Assembly (NCBI RefSeq): GCF_000485595.1
Contig: NW_014577619.1
Coordinates: 66,926-130,925, forward strand
Direction: 5' to 3'
DNA: 64,000 bases
From: Priapulus caudatus
Taxonomy: Eukaryota; Priapulida; Priapulimorpha; Priapulimorphida; Priapulidae
Both the position numbers and the translations under genes were made by a program. Under the pieces are notes generated by a model that ran no database searches, had not been told where the DNA came from, and worked only from the letters and a program-made list of their open reading frames with translations. Below, piece by piece: positions 54,372 to 64,000 of this stretch; positions within the stretch are counted from its first letter, which is position 1, and each line of letters begins with the position of its first letter.

Positions 54372-54535
54372 CAAAGAAGAAGATATTCTTAGACTCTACA
54401 CTGTATTAATAAGATCTGTGCTTGAGTATGCCCCTGAGGTTTAGCACACTCAGCTGACAATGGAACAGATTAACACTACAGAGCACATTCAAAGAAAGGC
54501 ATTAGCAATACCTAAAATTACAACGAGGCCCTTGT
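54372..54535 (+). pseudogene. LINE reverse-transcriptase C-terminal scrap
   Basis: Encodes KEEDILRLYTVLIRSVLEYA, one stop, then HTQLTMEQINTTEHIQRKA. This is the thumb-end block (Y..LIRSVLEYA....L......IE.IQ+RA) of CR1/Jockey-type LINEs. It is unrelated in sequence detail to the LINE just upstream. Confidence 0.6.
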
Positions 54536-54571
54536 AGTAAGCAGCTGTCGTGTCTACATTGGACAACCTAA

Positions 54572-54748
54572 TGTTGTAGTAGTTTCTATCCTTGTATGAG
54601 GTGAGCCTCGTTCTGGGCTCCCGCAATATGGCGTTTCCTGAATAAAAGCAAGTCACATTTCTGTTGATTAAAATCGATTTTATTTGATCTTAGTTCGATC
54701 TGTTGGCATCAGCCGTGAATCAGTGTTCAACGATAGAAGAACATAACA
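54572..54748 (+). repeat. Gypsy 5' LTR (about 177 bp)
   Basis: Starts TGTTGTAGTAG, has AATAAA near 54641 and ends AACATAACA just before TTGGCGACGAGG, the same primer-binding start as at 2643. No 3' partner found. Confidence 0.6.
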
Positions 54749-54770
54749 TTGGCGACGAGGTGAACTAGTC

Positions 54771-55340
54771 ATGGCAGCGATACAAGTTGAATTAGCGGCG
54801 GTAGAGAAATTTGAACCCGACGGCTTGACCTCAAGCCTCGCTCCAAAATGGCGGCAATGGAAAAGTTGTTCGAAATATACTGCCAGGTACGGTTATCGCA
54901 AACGCAGCCCACAAGTGTGCACTCTTGCTGCATTGTGCCGGTGTTGAGGTGCAAGAACTGTTTGACACTGGTAGATCCAGGCACAAATCCTGCTGTCGAC
55001 GAAGATCCGGGCGTGGATCAAGCCACCGCCTACGGGAAAGCTATCCGAACACTTGATGCACACTTTCTACCAAAGGTAAATGAACCGTTTGAAATGGGTT
55101 GCGGGGTTTGCAGCAAAAGGAGGATGAGTCGACGGATCAATTTGTGTCACGTTCTTAAAAATCAGGCTGCTCTGTGTAACTTTGCTAACCGAGACGTAGA
55201 CATAAGAGACCAGGTGATTGAAAAGTGCTACTCTGCTAAATTGAAAAGGAAATATTGAGAGGAGAATAATCTGACATTAAATCGCATTCTCGAAATGCAA
55301 GACGAGAAGCAATCCGAACCGAGATGGCCAGGTAAATCAA
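54771..55340 (+). pseudogene. Gypsy gag (broken)
   Basis: ATG 54771 starts MAAIQVELAAVEKFEPDGLT and continues through SLAPKWRQW. After a frame change near 54865 come FEIYCQVRLSQTQ and, later, AYGKAIRTLDAHFLPKVNE, then the block VIEKCYSAKLKRKY near 55240 and NLTLNRILEMQDEK. The order is that of Gypsy gag of the TTGGCGACGAGG-primed group. At least three lesions, and a shortened centre. The zinc knuckle was not found. Confidence 0.75.
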
Positions 55341-55383
55341 CTGGATGATGGCAGAAGTGACTACGCATTTCTCATCAGGCAAG

Positions 55384-56475
55384 TCAAGATAGGCGGAGTC
55401 AATTTATAAATGTTAATCGACTCGTGTGCAAAGTGCAACGTCATCGACGAGGACACATGGAAGGCTTTAAAGTGGAGCTAAATCGACTGCAAGTCAGAAA
55501 TAACGCCAGCAGGACGGAAGTTGTATACGTATGCGTCAGAAAAAACATTATCTGTTAACACGTTCAACGCGAAACACGAGTATACTCGTTCGAACCTGCA
55601 AAACGCACGGCCGCAAAACCACGTATACTCGTGGAAAAAAAATAAAATTAAAATAAATAAATTTGGAACGTTTACTATGTTCTCCTATAGATGGCATGGG
55701 CTGTACGCTTACAAATTCAACAGCGTCACTGTACAAACCCCAGTAGTAGATGACATAATTTATACAATACTTTACTGTTGTTTGGAACGTTATTTTGGGA
55801 GTTTTTGGGACTGAGGTAATGTGTTTCGTTCATCTCGCCAAAGGGCGTTTGACCGCCAGTTGTTGTAAAGTTGTTTTGATGTCTGAGAGTTGTGTTTGAT
55901 TTGATTGATCACGGGGGATTGATTCCAGGTGTTGTTTTGATGTCTGAGAGTAAGTTTATATCTATATTATACTAACCACTAATTATAAATAATTTTATAG
56001 CTAGTTAAACCTGTCAAATGCATTTTGTCTAATCAGTGACTAAGCGGGAAAAACGCGAAAATCTCAGCACAGGGCGGTAGGTGCATTGTTAACCATGCAT
56101 CGTTGAACGTGTTAAAGGTCGTTTCACGTGCGAAACTCGAGTCGGTGATCACGTGGTTCCCAGTGATTTCATTGTCGTAAAAGGGAAAGGTGTGCCACTG
56201 CTTGGAAAAGATACCACAATGAAACTGGGTATACTGAAAATAGGGGCTGATGTTATCAATAGGGCGGATGCGAGAGCTGTCACCGACAACGTGCGACATA
56301 ACAAGAACAAATTCCTGGTCGAACGATACCCTAATCTCTTTCGAGGTGTGGGGAAACTGAAAACCAAACAAGTGGAGCTACATATTGACCGGAAGGTGAC
56401 TCCAGTAGCCCAGAATGCGTCCGATGTTAACCGTGCACGTACAGTAGCTAGTAGTCAACAAGTGCTAGAGTAGTC
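55384..56475 (+). pseudogene. Gypsy protease and pol lead-in, split by a MITE
   Basis: The first part encodes VKIGGVNL, MLIDSCAKCNVIDEDTWKAL (the protease active site, normally DSGA, here DSCA) and AGRKLYTYASEKTLSV. The frame is then cut by the insertion at 55559-56111 and resumes exactly after the second TTAA with KGRFTCETRVGDHVVPSDFI, VVKGKGVPLLGKDTTMKLGI and FRGVGKLKTKQVELHIDRKV with VTPVAQ, the spacer before reverse transcriptase. RT itself is missing; the sequence changes after 56430. One TTAA copy and the 553-bp insertion account for the whole interruption. Confidence 0.8.
55559..56111. mobile_element. 553-bp piggyBac-type MITE with TTAA duplication
   Basis: The ends are CACGTTCAACG and the mirror CGTTGAACGTG, flanked by TTAA at 55555-55558 and 56112-56115. 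The host Gypsy reading frame is restored across the TTAA pair. No transposase is encoded; frames inside are short. TTAA duplication is typical of piggyBac and some Kolobok elements, so the mobilising family is not certain. Confidence 0.9.
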
Positions 56476-57302
56476 AAGTAAAGTAAAGTCGAGTAATGCT
56501 GCCCGTTAGTCGAGTCGGAATAATAGGTACGTTACGGTTACAGCGAGATTGAAATATGTCAGACTAACATTATAATAGTGTATTAGTGTTCTGTAGCTGT
56601 ACCTAGCTGTATGTGTAGCTGTATGTGTAGGTAGCTGTAGCTGTAGGTAGCTGTATGTGTAGGTAGTGTATATGTACGTGTACACATTTTGTACACCAGG
56701 GGTCGCCACCACGAGGACGACGCTCGTTAGACAGTCTACGATATAGCGAAGTGATCTGCTGATGCAGATGGCTGTAGGCCTACACTAAGAGCGTAGTAAT
56801 TATTAGTTCGCATGTTACGGTGGCGTGATGGTCTTACGCGTCGAATCGCGCGCGATGATGACTCGAGTCTGGCTCAGAGCGAACGTGCTGTAACAGTTGC
56901 TGTGTAATTGGTTAATGTGTTAACTGCTTGTTTAGTATGCATTACCGAATAAATACTTATTACTTTCTACTTATCACTTTTGACTTTGTGACCGCCCCCC
57001 CCCCCAACTCCGTATTTCTCACTGGACGACCGGAACGCCCCCCTACCTTTTTTATCGGCACTCGGGTGTTTGGCTGCCTCTGCCTTGTCGCGATCCTTGT
57101 GATCGAATCGGAAAGGACAGGGAGTAACGGCCCTGTCAGGTCCGCCTGTTGCGACAACGGCAACCGGACTATACCACGGCCAATGGTAGTCGGGTAGTTA
57201 GGTAGGGAAGGAGAGAGCGGAAATCCGTTACAGTGGCTTGTACTTGGCACCCTCCTAGCGCAGGGCTTGGAGAGCCGCAGAGGAAAGCCGTCATCAGACA
57301 GC
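56476..57302. other. Low-complexity stretch, no gene seen
   Basis: Contains an irregular GTAGCTGTATGT tandem repeat (about 56592-56670), a run of 13 C (about 56993-57005) and an AATAAA near 56948. The right part has higher GC and overlapping frames without homology. Confidence 0.5.
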
Positions 57303-57303
57303 G

Positions 57304-57504
57304 GTGGACAAAGCAGTGAGTGCAGAGAAGAAGGTGAGAGAGAAGGAAGTGGAGGCCCTTAAGCAGAAGGTAGGGGCATTGGAGGCCCTGCTGGAGGAAG
57401 CGAAGGACTTGGCAAAGGACCCTCTGCAGGCATTGAAGGATGGGGAAATTGCCGGCTATATATATCGAGGATATATCGTGCGTATTGTGCGTCAGGTACT
57501 GTAA
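57304..57504 (+). other. Short coiled-coil frame, unrecognised
   Basis: Encodes KVREKEVEALKQKVGALEAL and LEEAKDLAKDPLQALKDGEI, a regular heptad-like pattern. It directly precedes a hAT C-terminal fragment and could be a spacer domain of that gene or a chance frame. Confidence 0.3.
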
Positions 57505-57507
57505 AAA

Positions 57508-57720
57508 GTAGCTGTTTCTGACCCTACCATCCACAATAATTGATGTGGAGAAGGGTTTTAGCAGACAAAATTTGGTTAAAACAGCTCTGAGAAATAACCT
57601 GAAAACAGAGTGTTTGTGACATTCTAACCATCAAAATTGAAGGCCCAGAAGAAGAGATGTTTGACTTTGAAAAGTGCTATGTCCAGTGGTGTGCCAAAAA
57701 AGGATCCTGTCAGCAATAAA
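57508..57720 (+). pseudogene. hAT transposase C-terminal dimerisation fragment
   Basis: Encodes LFLTLPSTIIDVEKGFSRQN, LVKTALRNNLKTE, and after a frame change near 57616 ILTIKIEGPEEEMFDF and YVQWCAKKGSCQQ. The pattern (S/T..D.E+GFS.QN..K..LRN.L....L, then I.I.GP....FD) is the hAT C-terminal block of ZNF862/KIAA1586-like proteins, distinct from the hAT at 9618. Nothing else of that element is found. Confidence 0.65.
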
Positions 57721-57990
57721 GAAAAAAATTCAGACAATATGAATGTCTCTGTCAGTCAGTCAGAGTCATGGTGGTGAATCATAGTGTAAGACTGTAGTTT
57801 TCTACTTCATGCATATAAATGTTTGTGAACAAATAAAGAAAAGAAAAATTATTTATCACCTTTTTGTGTTCAGAAAATGTTAGGCAACAGATGTGGCTAA
57901 CAGGAATCCAAATTGGCTAATGAAAATTGATTCTGGCTAATTGTTTGGCTACAGAAAAAAAATACTAGCTAGGGCCCTGGGGAGCTAGTA

Positions 57991-58332
57991 GGGTCAATAT
58001 AGCGCCAAAATGCCCCAACCTCAAAAAAATTGCAAAAGTTTGTTTTATGGTGGTTTTATGTTAGGATGGGTCTAGTCTACAACATACTAAAAGTTCACCA
58101 AAATTCGAGCGTGGGAAAGTCACCAATTTCGATGATGACTTTTATCGATTTTAAGTCATTTTCCATTAAAATGTGAAAACTTCCAAGAAAAGAGCCATAA
58201 CTCAGCATCAATTTCATGATAGACCAATGAAACTTCGATATTTACACTAGGTTTTCAGGGTCAATCTTTCATACAAAAAGGTTCTCAGTGATGTTGAACA
58301 GCCCCGTTATACTATATCTGGGTGAACCCTAC
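57991..58332. repeat. Left inverted repeat of the 5.8-kb element
   Basis: Shares long words with the complement of 63487-63825, for example GGGTCTAGTCTACAACATAC and CCAAAATTCGAGCGTGGGAA. Confidence 0.95.
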
Positions 58333-58816
58333 CCCACAATCTTGCCGGGCGTTCCGGGCCCACCGCCAAACATTAGTTTGGAACATGTCTAAATTATTTA
58401 AATACCCAATGCTCTCTCTTATTATTATCCTTATTAGCAGCTTTTAGCCATCCATATCACTATGGACTACAGTGCTGCCATCTTCATTCATATTTATAAC
58501 ATTTAAAACAAAGAAAGAATTTCAATCATGATAATAGTGTGACATATCATTTACACTACTGTTATCTCTCACATGAACTTTTCTAGAACATACAGGTAAA
58601 GCCCAATACGACACTTGCAACTTGGTTCTAATTAGAAAAGAAGCCAAGATCTATCTACTGAAGCCATGTGCTTGACCTGTATATGGAACCAAATCCCCAA
58701 GAATCTTAATGCTTGATGGTTGATATCTAGTCCGGTTAGGCCCTTGAATGCTTTCCCAGCAAACTATATTCACTCTGTAAGGCGTATCTTACCATTTTTC
58801 TAAACGCTACTATTAT

Positions 58817-61800
58817 AGTTTCAGGTACGAATATGAAGCTCAAGCAAGCAAAGAAACCTGTCCTCTATGCGAACGAGATTTGGATCGTGAGAACAGTGGT
58901 TGTTCGAGAGAGAAGGAGCTAATAGTATCACCGTGGCTAGCATCAATAGAGTGTCAACGTCAGGTTGAAGCTGGAACTAGTGTTCACAAAACATGTCGGT
59001 TTACCACTAGACAAATAACGCATTGCTTAGTGCCTCTAAACAAGCGACGATTCTCGCTCTGCCTGTAAAAGAAGCCTCGTCATTCTCTGGGACCATTATG
59101 ACAGTAAAACGCCATGCTTTTTCTTGTGCAACTGATGCTACGAAAATAGACCCGATAACGAAGCAGTGAAAGATCCCGTGCTACGCATGTAAGTGACAGA
59201 TGATTTTGTCGCAAGACGATAATGAATCAGTGTAAAATAAAGGAAGGATGATTTGGGCATGCTGCTTCAAGCCGCATCGGTACTTTGTGGCCGATCTTCA
59301 TCAGCAGACTGTGTTTACCACCCAATGTCATGTAACGTCAAATTTTCGCCCACAAATCGAGCATTCAAAACACTTCACATCAGTTGACTCCGCCAAAACG
59401 ACGAAAAGTTGTGACGAACAAAGCGACAGTGATCAGGTATTGAGGCAGTTTGAAAGGGTTTGTGTATTCCTGGAGGGAAAAACGATAAAAGAACAGCTAA
59501 TCGATATCGGACCCTTGTCCCGCTAAAATGGGAAGATTACTTGCGAGACAGTAAAGTCAACAGCGAGTATGAAATCAGTACCTCAAGGAAACAAACCTGA
59601 TAAGACATATGGAACTATCTTACTATTCTTCCCCCAGTCCATCTATTTGTGACCGAGCGGTGTAGTGTTGTCAAAAATATTGCTGACACTTCAGGGAAAA
59701 AACTGTAACATTCGTTCGATGTATTACTACAATTACCTCGGGAAGAGACTGAGGGGAAGCACAGAAATCGAGCGATCTCCAAGAACTGCAGCAAGAACTA
59801 TCAAAAGCGACATCAAGAAACCGTTGAACCAATGGATGATACATTATCCAACTCCTGGCTGAACTGAAACTTACGTGCTAGCATGTGCTTTTATCCCTGC
59901 AAGTTTGCAATTCTTGCTGCAGCATCGTTGTTGGAAGGATACGTCCACAACAGTTTGCTGTATCGCGACAAGCTGTTGTTCAAGTCAGTGCGTCCAAAAG
60001 CTTGTAATTGCGCCTTTACAGACTTGGTCTCGCTGTCCAACTGCATCAACTTGTATAAGGTCACGTTTCTATGATCGATAGCTGTTCAACCATGGGGTTT
60101 GCTTTCAACTTACTCCGAGGTTCAAAGCGTTATAAGTGAACGCAAGGGCATGTTCACTTCTCCGGATGTGTTGGTATGACTATGACGTTCTTGATCCCTG
60201 CCTTTATTTTGCCGTGAGACAAACGTGGACATGAAACATTATTACGTTGGACGGAAAGGGTACCTCTCTTACGGGATGGGTATGGATAGCCGCTATCACA
60301 CGCAGGAAGCAAGCACACACGGCCATTCCTAGACAGAAAAGGCTGACTTAACTTGTCGATAATGACAAATATTTGATATCATAGATTACAGCTTCGCAAA
60401 GCATTGGACAACCGTAACATTGAATTTCAGTCGTTCTCCAAACACCACATCTCATGATGTCTTTGATCGTCAAAAGCTTGGACATTTGCTGGAAATGTGC
60501 GTTCTGTCGCAGGCCAGATGCACTCCACTGGCAAGGCATGATGCATCGTACTGCACCAAGGAGTGCTGAGTAAGTCAGGAAAGTCCCTCGGTACAGTTTC
60601 TCTCCAATGATCGACATGTAACCCAAGAGAAAAACCTGTATCTTTGTCTACCCTAGATTACCTATGCAATCTTTCGTCAAAACACAAACATGCCGGACTG
60701 TCCATTACCTTACGACTCAAGCCAACTATTCTGAAGGCGTCTGCCAAATAGCGAATGCAGTTGCCAGATGATAGTCCAACAGAAGTGGTGCTATTACTTG
60801 GCCAGCTTCTCATACTTCATAATGAACTTGTGATGCCATTGGTAACTTTTTGACTGATGTGTGGACTCAAAGGAAGATCATGCGAGACAGTGTATGGTGA
60901 AAATTGCGTCTTACACATGATGAGTGGAAAGGCAGTGCAACGCAGCGTTTCCGTGCCACCTACTGGTGGATCAGTGTCTTTACACGTCAGATTGTAGCTA
61001 AAATTTGTGGAGGATGACCCTATTTTCAGTACCACGTGGATGAACTTTGAGAGAGAACTTGCACATTGTTGCGAAACTTGGCGAAAGTGACATTGGATCT
61101 GTGTTGGAATACAGATTGAGTGTTCACAGGATTTCCTGATCCTACTAGAAAGCCGGAAAAGAAGCGAACTGGCAAGACCTCCAAAACGCAGCAAAACTGT
61201 GGGGAACTATCAGCACCATCCATAGGTATTGGCTAGGCACTTGTTGCAGGCTTGAGCGAATGGGTCTGTGGGAGAAATGCATAATCAGTGCATTTCAGTT
61301 GCCTGCCCAATATTCGCGCGGCTGCCATCCCAACTATCGGCTATGAAGTCCGCTCGTCTTCTATCTCCAGAAGATGGCTACTGCGTTGGAAGACTGACAA
61401 ACCTGAAAAAGTTACACAGAAGGTTCCAAGTCTGGGTTTCAATCTAATCCGACGGGCGCAGCCACATAAATGGGCTGGCCTTAGGCCTCTGATCTAAGTG
61501 ATCGAACAAACTCTAAATGCCGATCACTAAAAAGCAAGGGGGCTAACGCGAAGGAAAGCAGGGATGTCAGAGCACCAAAGGACAGTTTGGGGCTATGTCC
61601 TCAAACTGTGTCCATCTGCCTTACCAACTCTGTGCCTATGCAAGAAACTCACGCGAAGTTGTTAACACACCAAGTGAACAGCATAAGAGTTGTCTGCTCT
61701 AGGGTGAACAAGAATGTAGGTCAACATGGGGTAAAGTTGCAGAAAAAACTAGACAGCTTTACACCGTTTCAGCTGATGATGTCATTAAGGTGTGTTATCA

Positions 61801-63360
61801 CAGGGATCATAGCAAATGGAGACGTCAATGTGCAGGATCTTTTCGATATCGGAAAAGACATTGTAAAAGCGATGGACGGACAATCAGTTTTTACCTACTC
61901 CACAAAAGGAGTTTAAAGGTTGAAGACGCTCTAGCATCCAGCAAGAAAGTGAAAGTTTCTGAGGATCGTACTATTGACCCAGCGCTGTTGTTCCAGAGGT
62001 TTCTAGTAGTCTAGCAGGACGGGCGAACTTCGGCTAGAATGACCGTCATGTGTCCTATGAACTCTGTCCTTACCCGATGTCTTTGTTCGAAGCAAAGGAC
62101 ATATTGCGTCCTCCAGACAAACCGCAGCTGGCAGAAGCTATCAGAAACTATGTTAAGACCAAATCAGACAATGCTGTGACACAAACTGTCCCAGTCACAA
62201 CAGATCACTATTTACTAGTATGGAGGATCTCTTTCTTCACCGCTTGAAATGGACGGAGGGAGCACCTTACAGTTCGATTGCAGACGATTACGCCTCATTC
62301 ACTGTCCAAACACTATGGGAAAGCGACTGTCGTGTTTGTATGGTTATGAGGTTGGGCCTAGTATAAAAGGATGGTACTCATCAGCGTCGAACTCGAAAGC
62401 TGAATGCAAACAAGCGTGAACATTACAGAAGTGACAAAATTTTGTTGGAAAAAGGAGGACTTCTTGTCCAATGAGACAAACAAGCAGACACTGATCCATA
62501 TGATCATGGAGCGAATGCGGCAGAGAGACTGTGACGTGCTTCAAGCAGAAGGAGATGCGGACGTTGAGATTGCAAAGGCAGCCATCAACGATGTCTGCTT
62601 TCAGAACGACCACGCTTTATTGGAGAAGAACACAGATCTTCTTTGTTCTCTTTGCTCCACCATGTAGTCGTGTCCAAATGTTCTGGTCTATATTTCCGCA
62701 TCAGACAAGGCCGAAGTTAAATGTCTACAATATCAAGGTACTCAAGCAGGTGCTTGAGGAGCAGTTGTGCAATGACTTGTTGTGTTGTGCATGCCTTCAC
62801 TGGATGTGACTCGGTCTCCAGATATTCGGCATTGGAAACGAAGTCGGTGTTTCAACGGATCATCAACACGTCCAAGAAAGAAAAAAGTCATCAACGACTG
62901 TTTAAAAGCTTTCTCTCTTCCAAAGCAAAGTCCGGATGTGTGGAAGCCAACGTTGTAGGGCAATGAGTGGCCATGTTCAATGCAGATCAGAAAGGACTCC
63001 CTGGCATCTATCAGGTACAATATGCTCTGCAAGAAAGTTGCAAGACCAAGACTTTCGTCACACCTGAACGACTCCCACAACCACCTCGGCTTGATAATTC
63101 ATTCCTTGCGGACCTACTACCAAGGTTATGGAGTGGATGGCTGTAGTGAGAAATGGATCCATCTGAGTGGGATGGAGGGTAGAAGGGGACAAAACTTGTT
63201 CCAGTGATGACAGACAAAAGCCCTGCTCCAGATGTACTTATTCAGATGATTCACTGCAACTGCTCGGGACGATGCAATGCCCTTAGGTGTACCTGCAGAA
63301 AGCATGGACTAGAGTGCACCAGTGCATGCGGACATTGCCAAATGGCAACTGTGACAATAT
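58817..63360 (+). pseudogene. Decayed long gene: Cys-rich start, PIN/XPG-like centre, CXC-like end
   Basis: Scattered collinear blocks: CPLCERDLDREN and VHKTCRFTTRQI (58857-59030, a Cys/His module), FSPMIDM and YLCNLSSKHKHAG (60605-60700), VVLLLGQLLILHNELVMPL (60785-60842), IDPALLFQRFL (61974), YELCPYPMSLFEAKDILR (62053), LHRLKWTEGAPYSSI (62236), THQRRTRKLNANK (62370), FLSNETNKQTLIHMIMER, EGDADVEIAKAA and NTDLLCSLC (62470-62660), HAFTGCDSVSRYSALETKS (62785), and CNCSGRCNALRCTCRKHG (63256). The Asp-rich blocks resemble PIN/XPG-type nucleases, and the last block a CXC/tesmin-like cysteine domain. This gene family is frequent and multi-copy in marine invertebrates. Many stops and frame changes make the copy non-functional. 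Confidence 0.65.
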
Positions 63361-63486
63361 GACAAATGATCCAGTGTATAGAAGACGATGATGTGTAAAG
63401 TTTGTGCGAACATCCTGGTTAAAATGATGTGAAATTAGAAGACTGCTCGTTTATCAGATTAGGACGCTGCGTATAAATAAGAGATA

Positions 63487-63825
63487 TGGGGTAGGGTGAC
63501 CCCTAGATATGGTATAAGGGGTTAATCAACATCACTGAGAACTCCTGCCTTTATATGAAAGATTGACCCTGAAAAATCTAGGTAAAGATGCCAAGTTTCA
63601 TTGATCTATCATGAAAATTTGACTGAGGTTATGGCTTTCTGAAGTTTTCACATTTTAATGGACAAATGACTTATAATCGATAAAAAGTAATCTTCAAAAT
63701 TGGTGACTTTCCCACGCTCGAATTTTGGTGAACTTTTAGTATGTTGTAGACTAGACCCATATTAACATAAAACAACCATAAAACAAACTTTTGCAATTTT
63801 TTTGGGGTAAATTATATATTGACCC
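63487..63825. repeat. Right inverted repeat of the 5.8-kb element
   Basis: Inverted partner of 57991-58332. Ends TATATTGACCC. Confidence 0.95.
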
Positions 63826-64000
63826 GTCTAAGCGTAGCAAGTTTATTTTGACTGGGGGCGCAGCCTGCATGGTTTGTCTTCTTGACAGATGGGAATTCGA
63901 TATTAGCCACTAGTAAGAGTATATACAATGTTCTGGATGGCAAGTGAGTCCTTTGCCCCGCCGCGAGCTACAGGCCTGCTCATACCGCCGTCTGTTACGC
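63826..64000. other. No gene seen
   Basis: Short unique-looking end of the window. Confidence 0.4.

Larger units (their letters stand above)
57991..63825 (+). mobile_element. 5.8-kb element with about 340-bp inverted repeats (Academ-like?)
   Basis: The left end (57991-58332) and the right end (63487-63825) are inverted copies of each other with scattered changes; both termini read GGGTCAATATA. Between them, all recognisable coding lies on the plus strand in one order (see 58817-63360). Long inverted ends plus an XPG/PIN-like nuclease motif recall AcademX transposons, but I could not find the DDE part, and no target duplication is evident (AGTA left, GTCT right). Confidence 0.8.

Noticed and set aside
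57991-63825. Minus-strand genes such as the frames at 60348-60626 and 60817-61194
   Set aside because: They are shadows; the collinear motifs of one family are all on the plus strand.

Overview
This window is eukaryotic nuclear DNA from an animal. It shows split exons with GT/AG borders and conserved phases, hundreds of bases of intron, metazoan-type domains (alpha-kinase, HECT, THAP) and a very diverse mobile-element load: Gypsy, Copia, BEL/Pao, Ngaro/DIRS-type tyrosine-recombinase elements, CR1/Jockey-type LINEs, and P, hAT, Sola-like, KDZ, IS3-like, Kolobok-like, MULE, piggyBac-type and Academ-like DNA transposons. That mix suggests a marine invertebrate (for example a mollusc, lancelet or cnidarian), but I cannot name the species. 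Bacterial concepts such as operons, ribosome binding sites or CRISPR do not apply.

Almost nothing here looks like an intact host gene. From left to right: 0-2.4 kb, exons of a P-element-like transposase cut off by a Gypsy LTR and gag fragment (2.5-3.3 kb). 3.9-9.3 kb, AT-rich satellite holding a large hairpin and a Gypsy element (4674-9162) whose RNase H/integrase part is gone and is occupied by a terminal-inverted-repeat element with an open but unrecognised ORF, plus a 190-bp hairpin. 9.6-12.0 kb, a hAT element with a perfect 8-bp target duplication. 12.7-13.8 kb, a decayed IS3-like integrase gene. 15.7-21.0 kb, a LINE split by a 3.7-kb Sola-like transposon (16602-20347) with a 4-bp target duplication, an intact 663-residue transposase and eight copies of a short subterminal motif. 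21-26 kb, a BEL gag head joined to a nearly full Copia polyprotein. 27.0-29.5 kb, exons of a KDZ transposase. 31-33.4 kb, BEL gag and Gypsy pol remnants.

34.4-36.5 kb holds HECT-domain exons that end tail-to-tail with a minus-strand exon. 37.1-37.7 kb is an SGNH-hydrolase ORF. 38.4-43.2 kb holds a MULE fragment, an LTR joined to a complete antisense tRNA-His including CCA, and a broken Ngaro/DIRS-type element with gag, RT/RNase H and tyrosine recombinase. Satellites follow, then a second integrase remnant (43.7-44.5 kb) and two MITE-like elements. 46.0-50.1 kb is a near-identical duplication carrying a THAP/Kolobok-like transposase exon and an alpha-kinase exon; an N gap in copy 2 is probably an assembly artefact. 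The alpha-kinase 3' exons (49925-54285) remain in phase although a LINE sits in an intron. 54.6-56.5 kb is a Gypsy 5' end interrupted by a TTAA-flanked MITE. 58.0-63.8 kb is one element with about 340-bp inverted repeats around a decayed gene with PIN/XPG-like and cysteine-rich motifs.

The elements do not form one pathway. The window is a nest of successive insertions, and their order can often be read directly: LINE before Sola-like, satellite before Gypsy, Gypsy before MITE, alpha-kinase gene before LINE.
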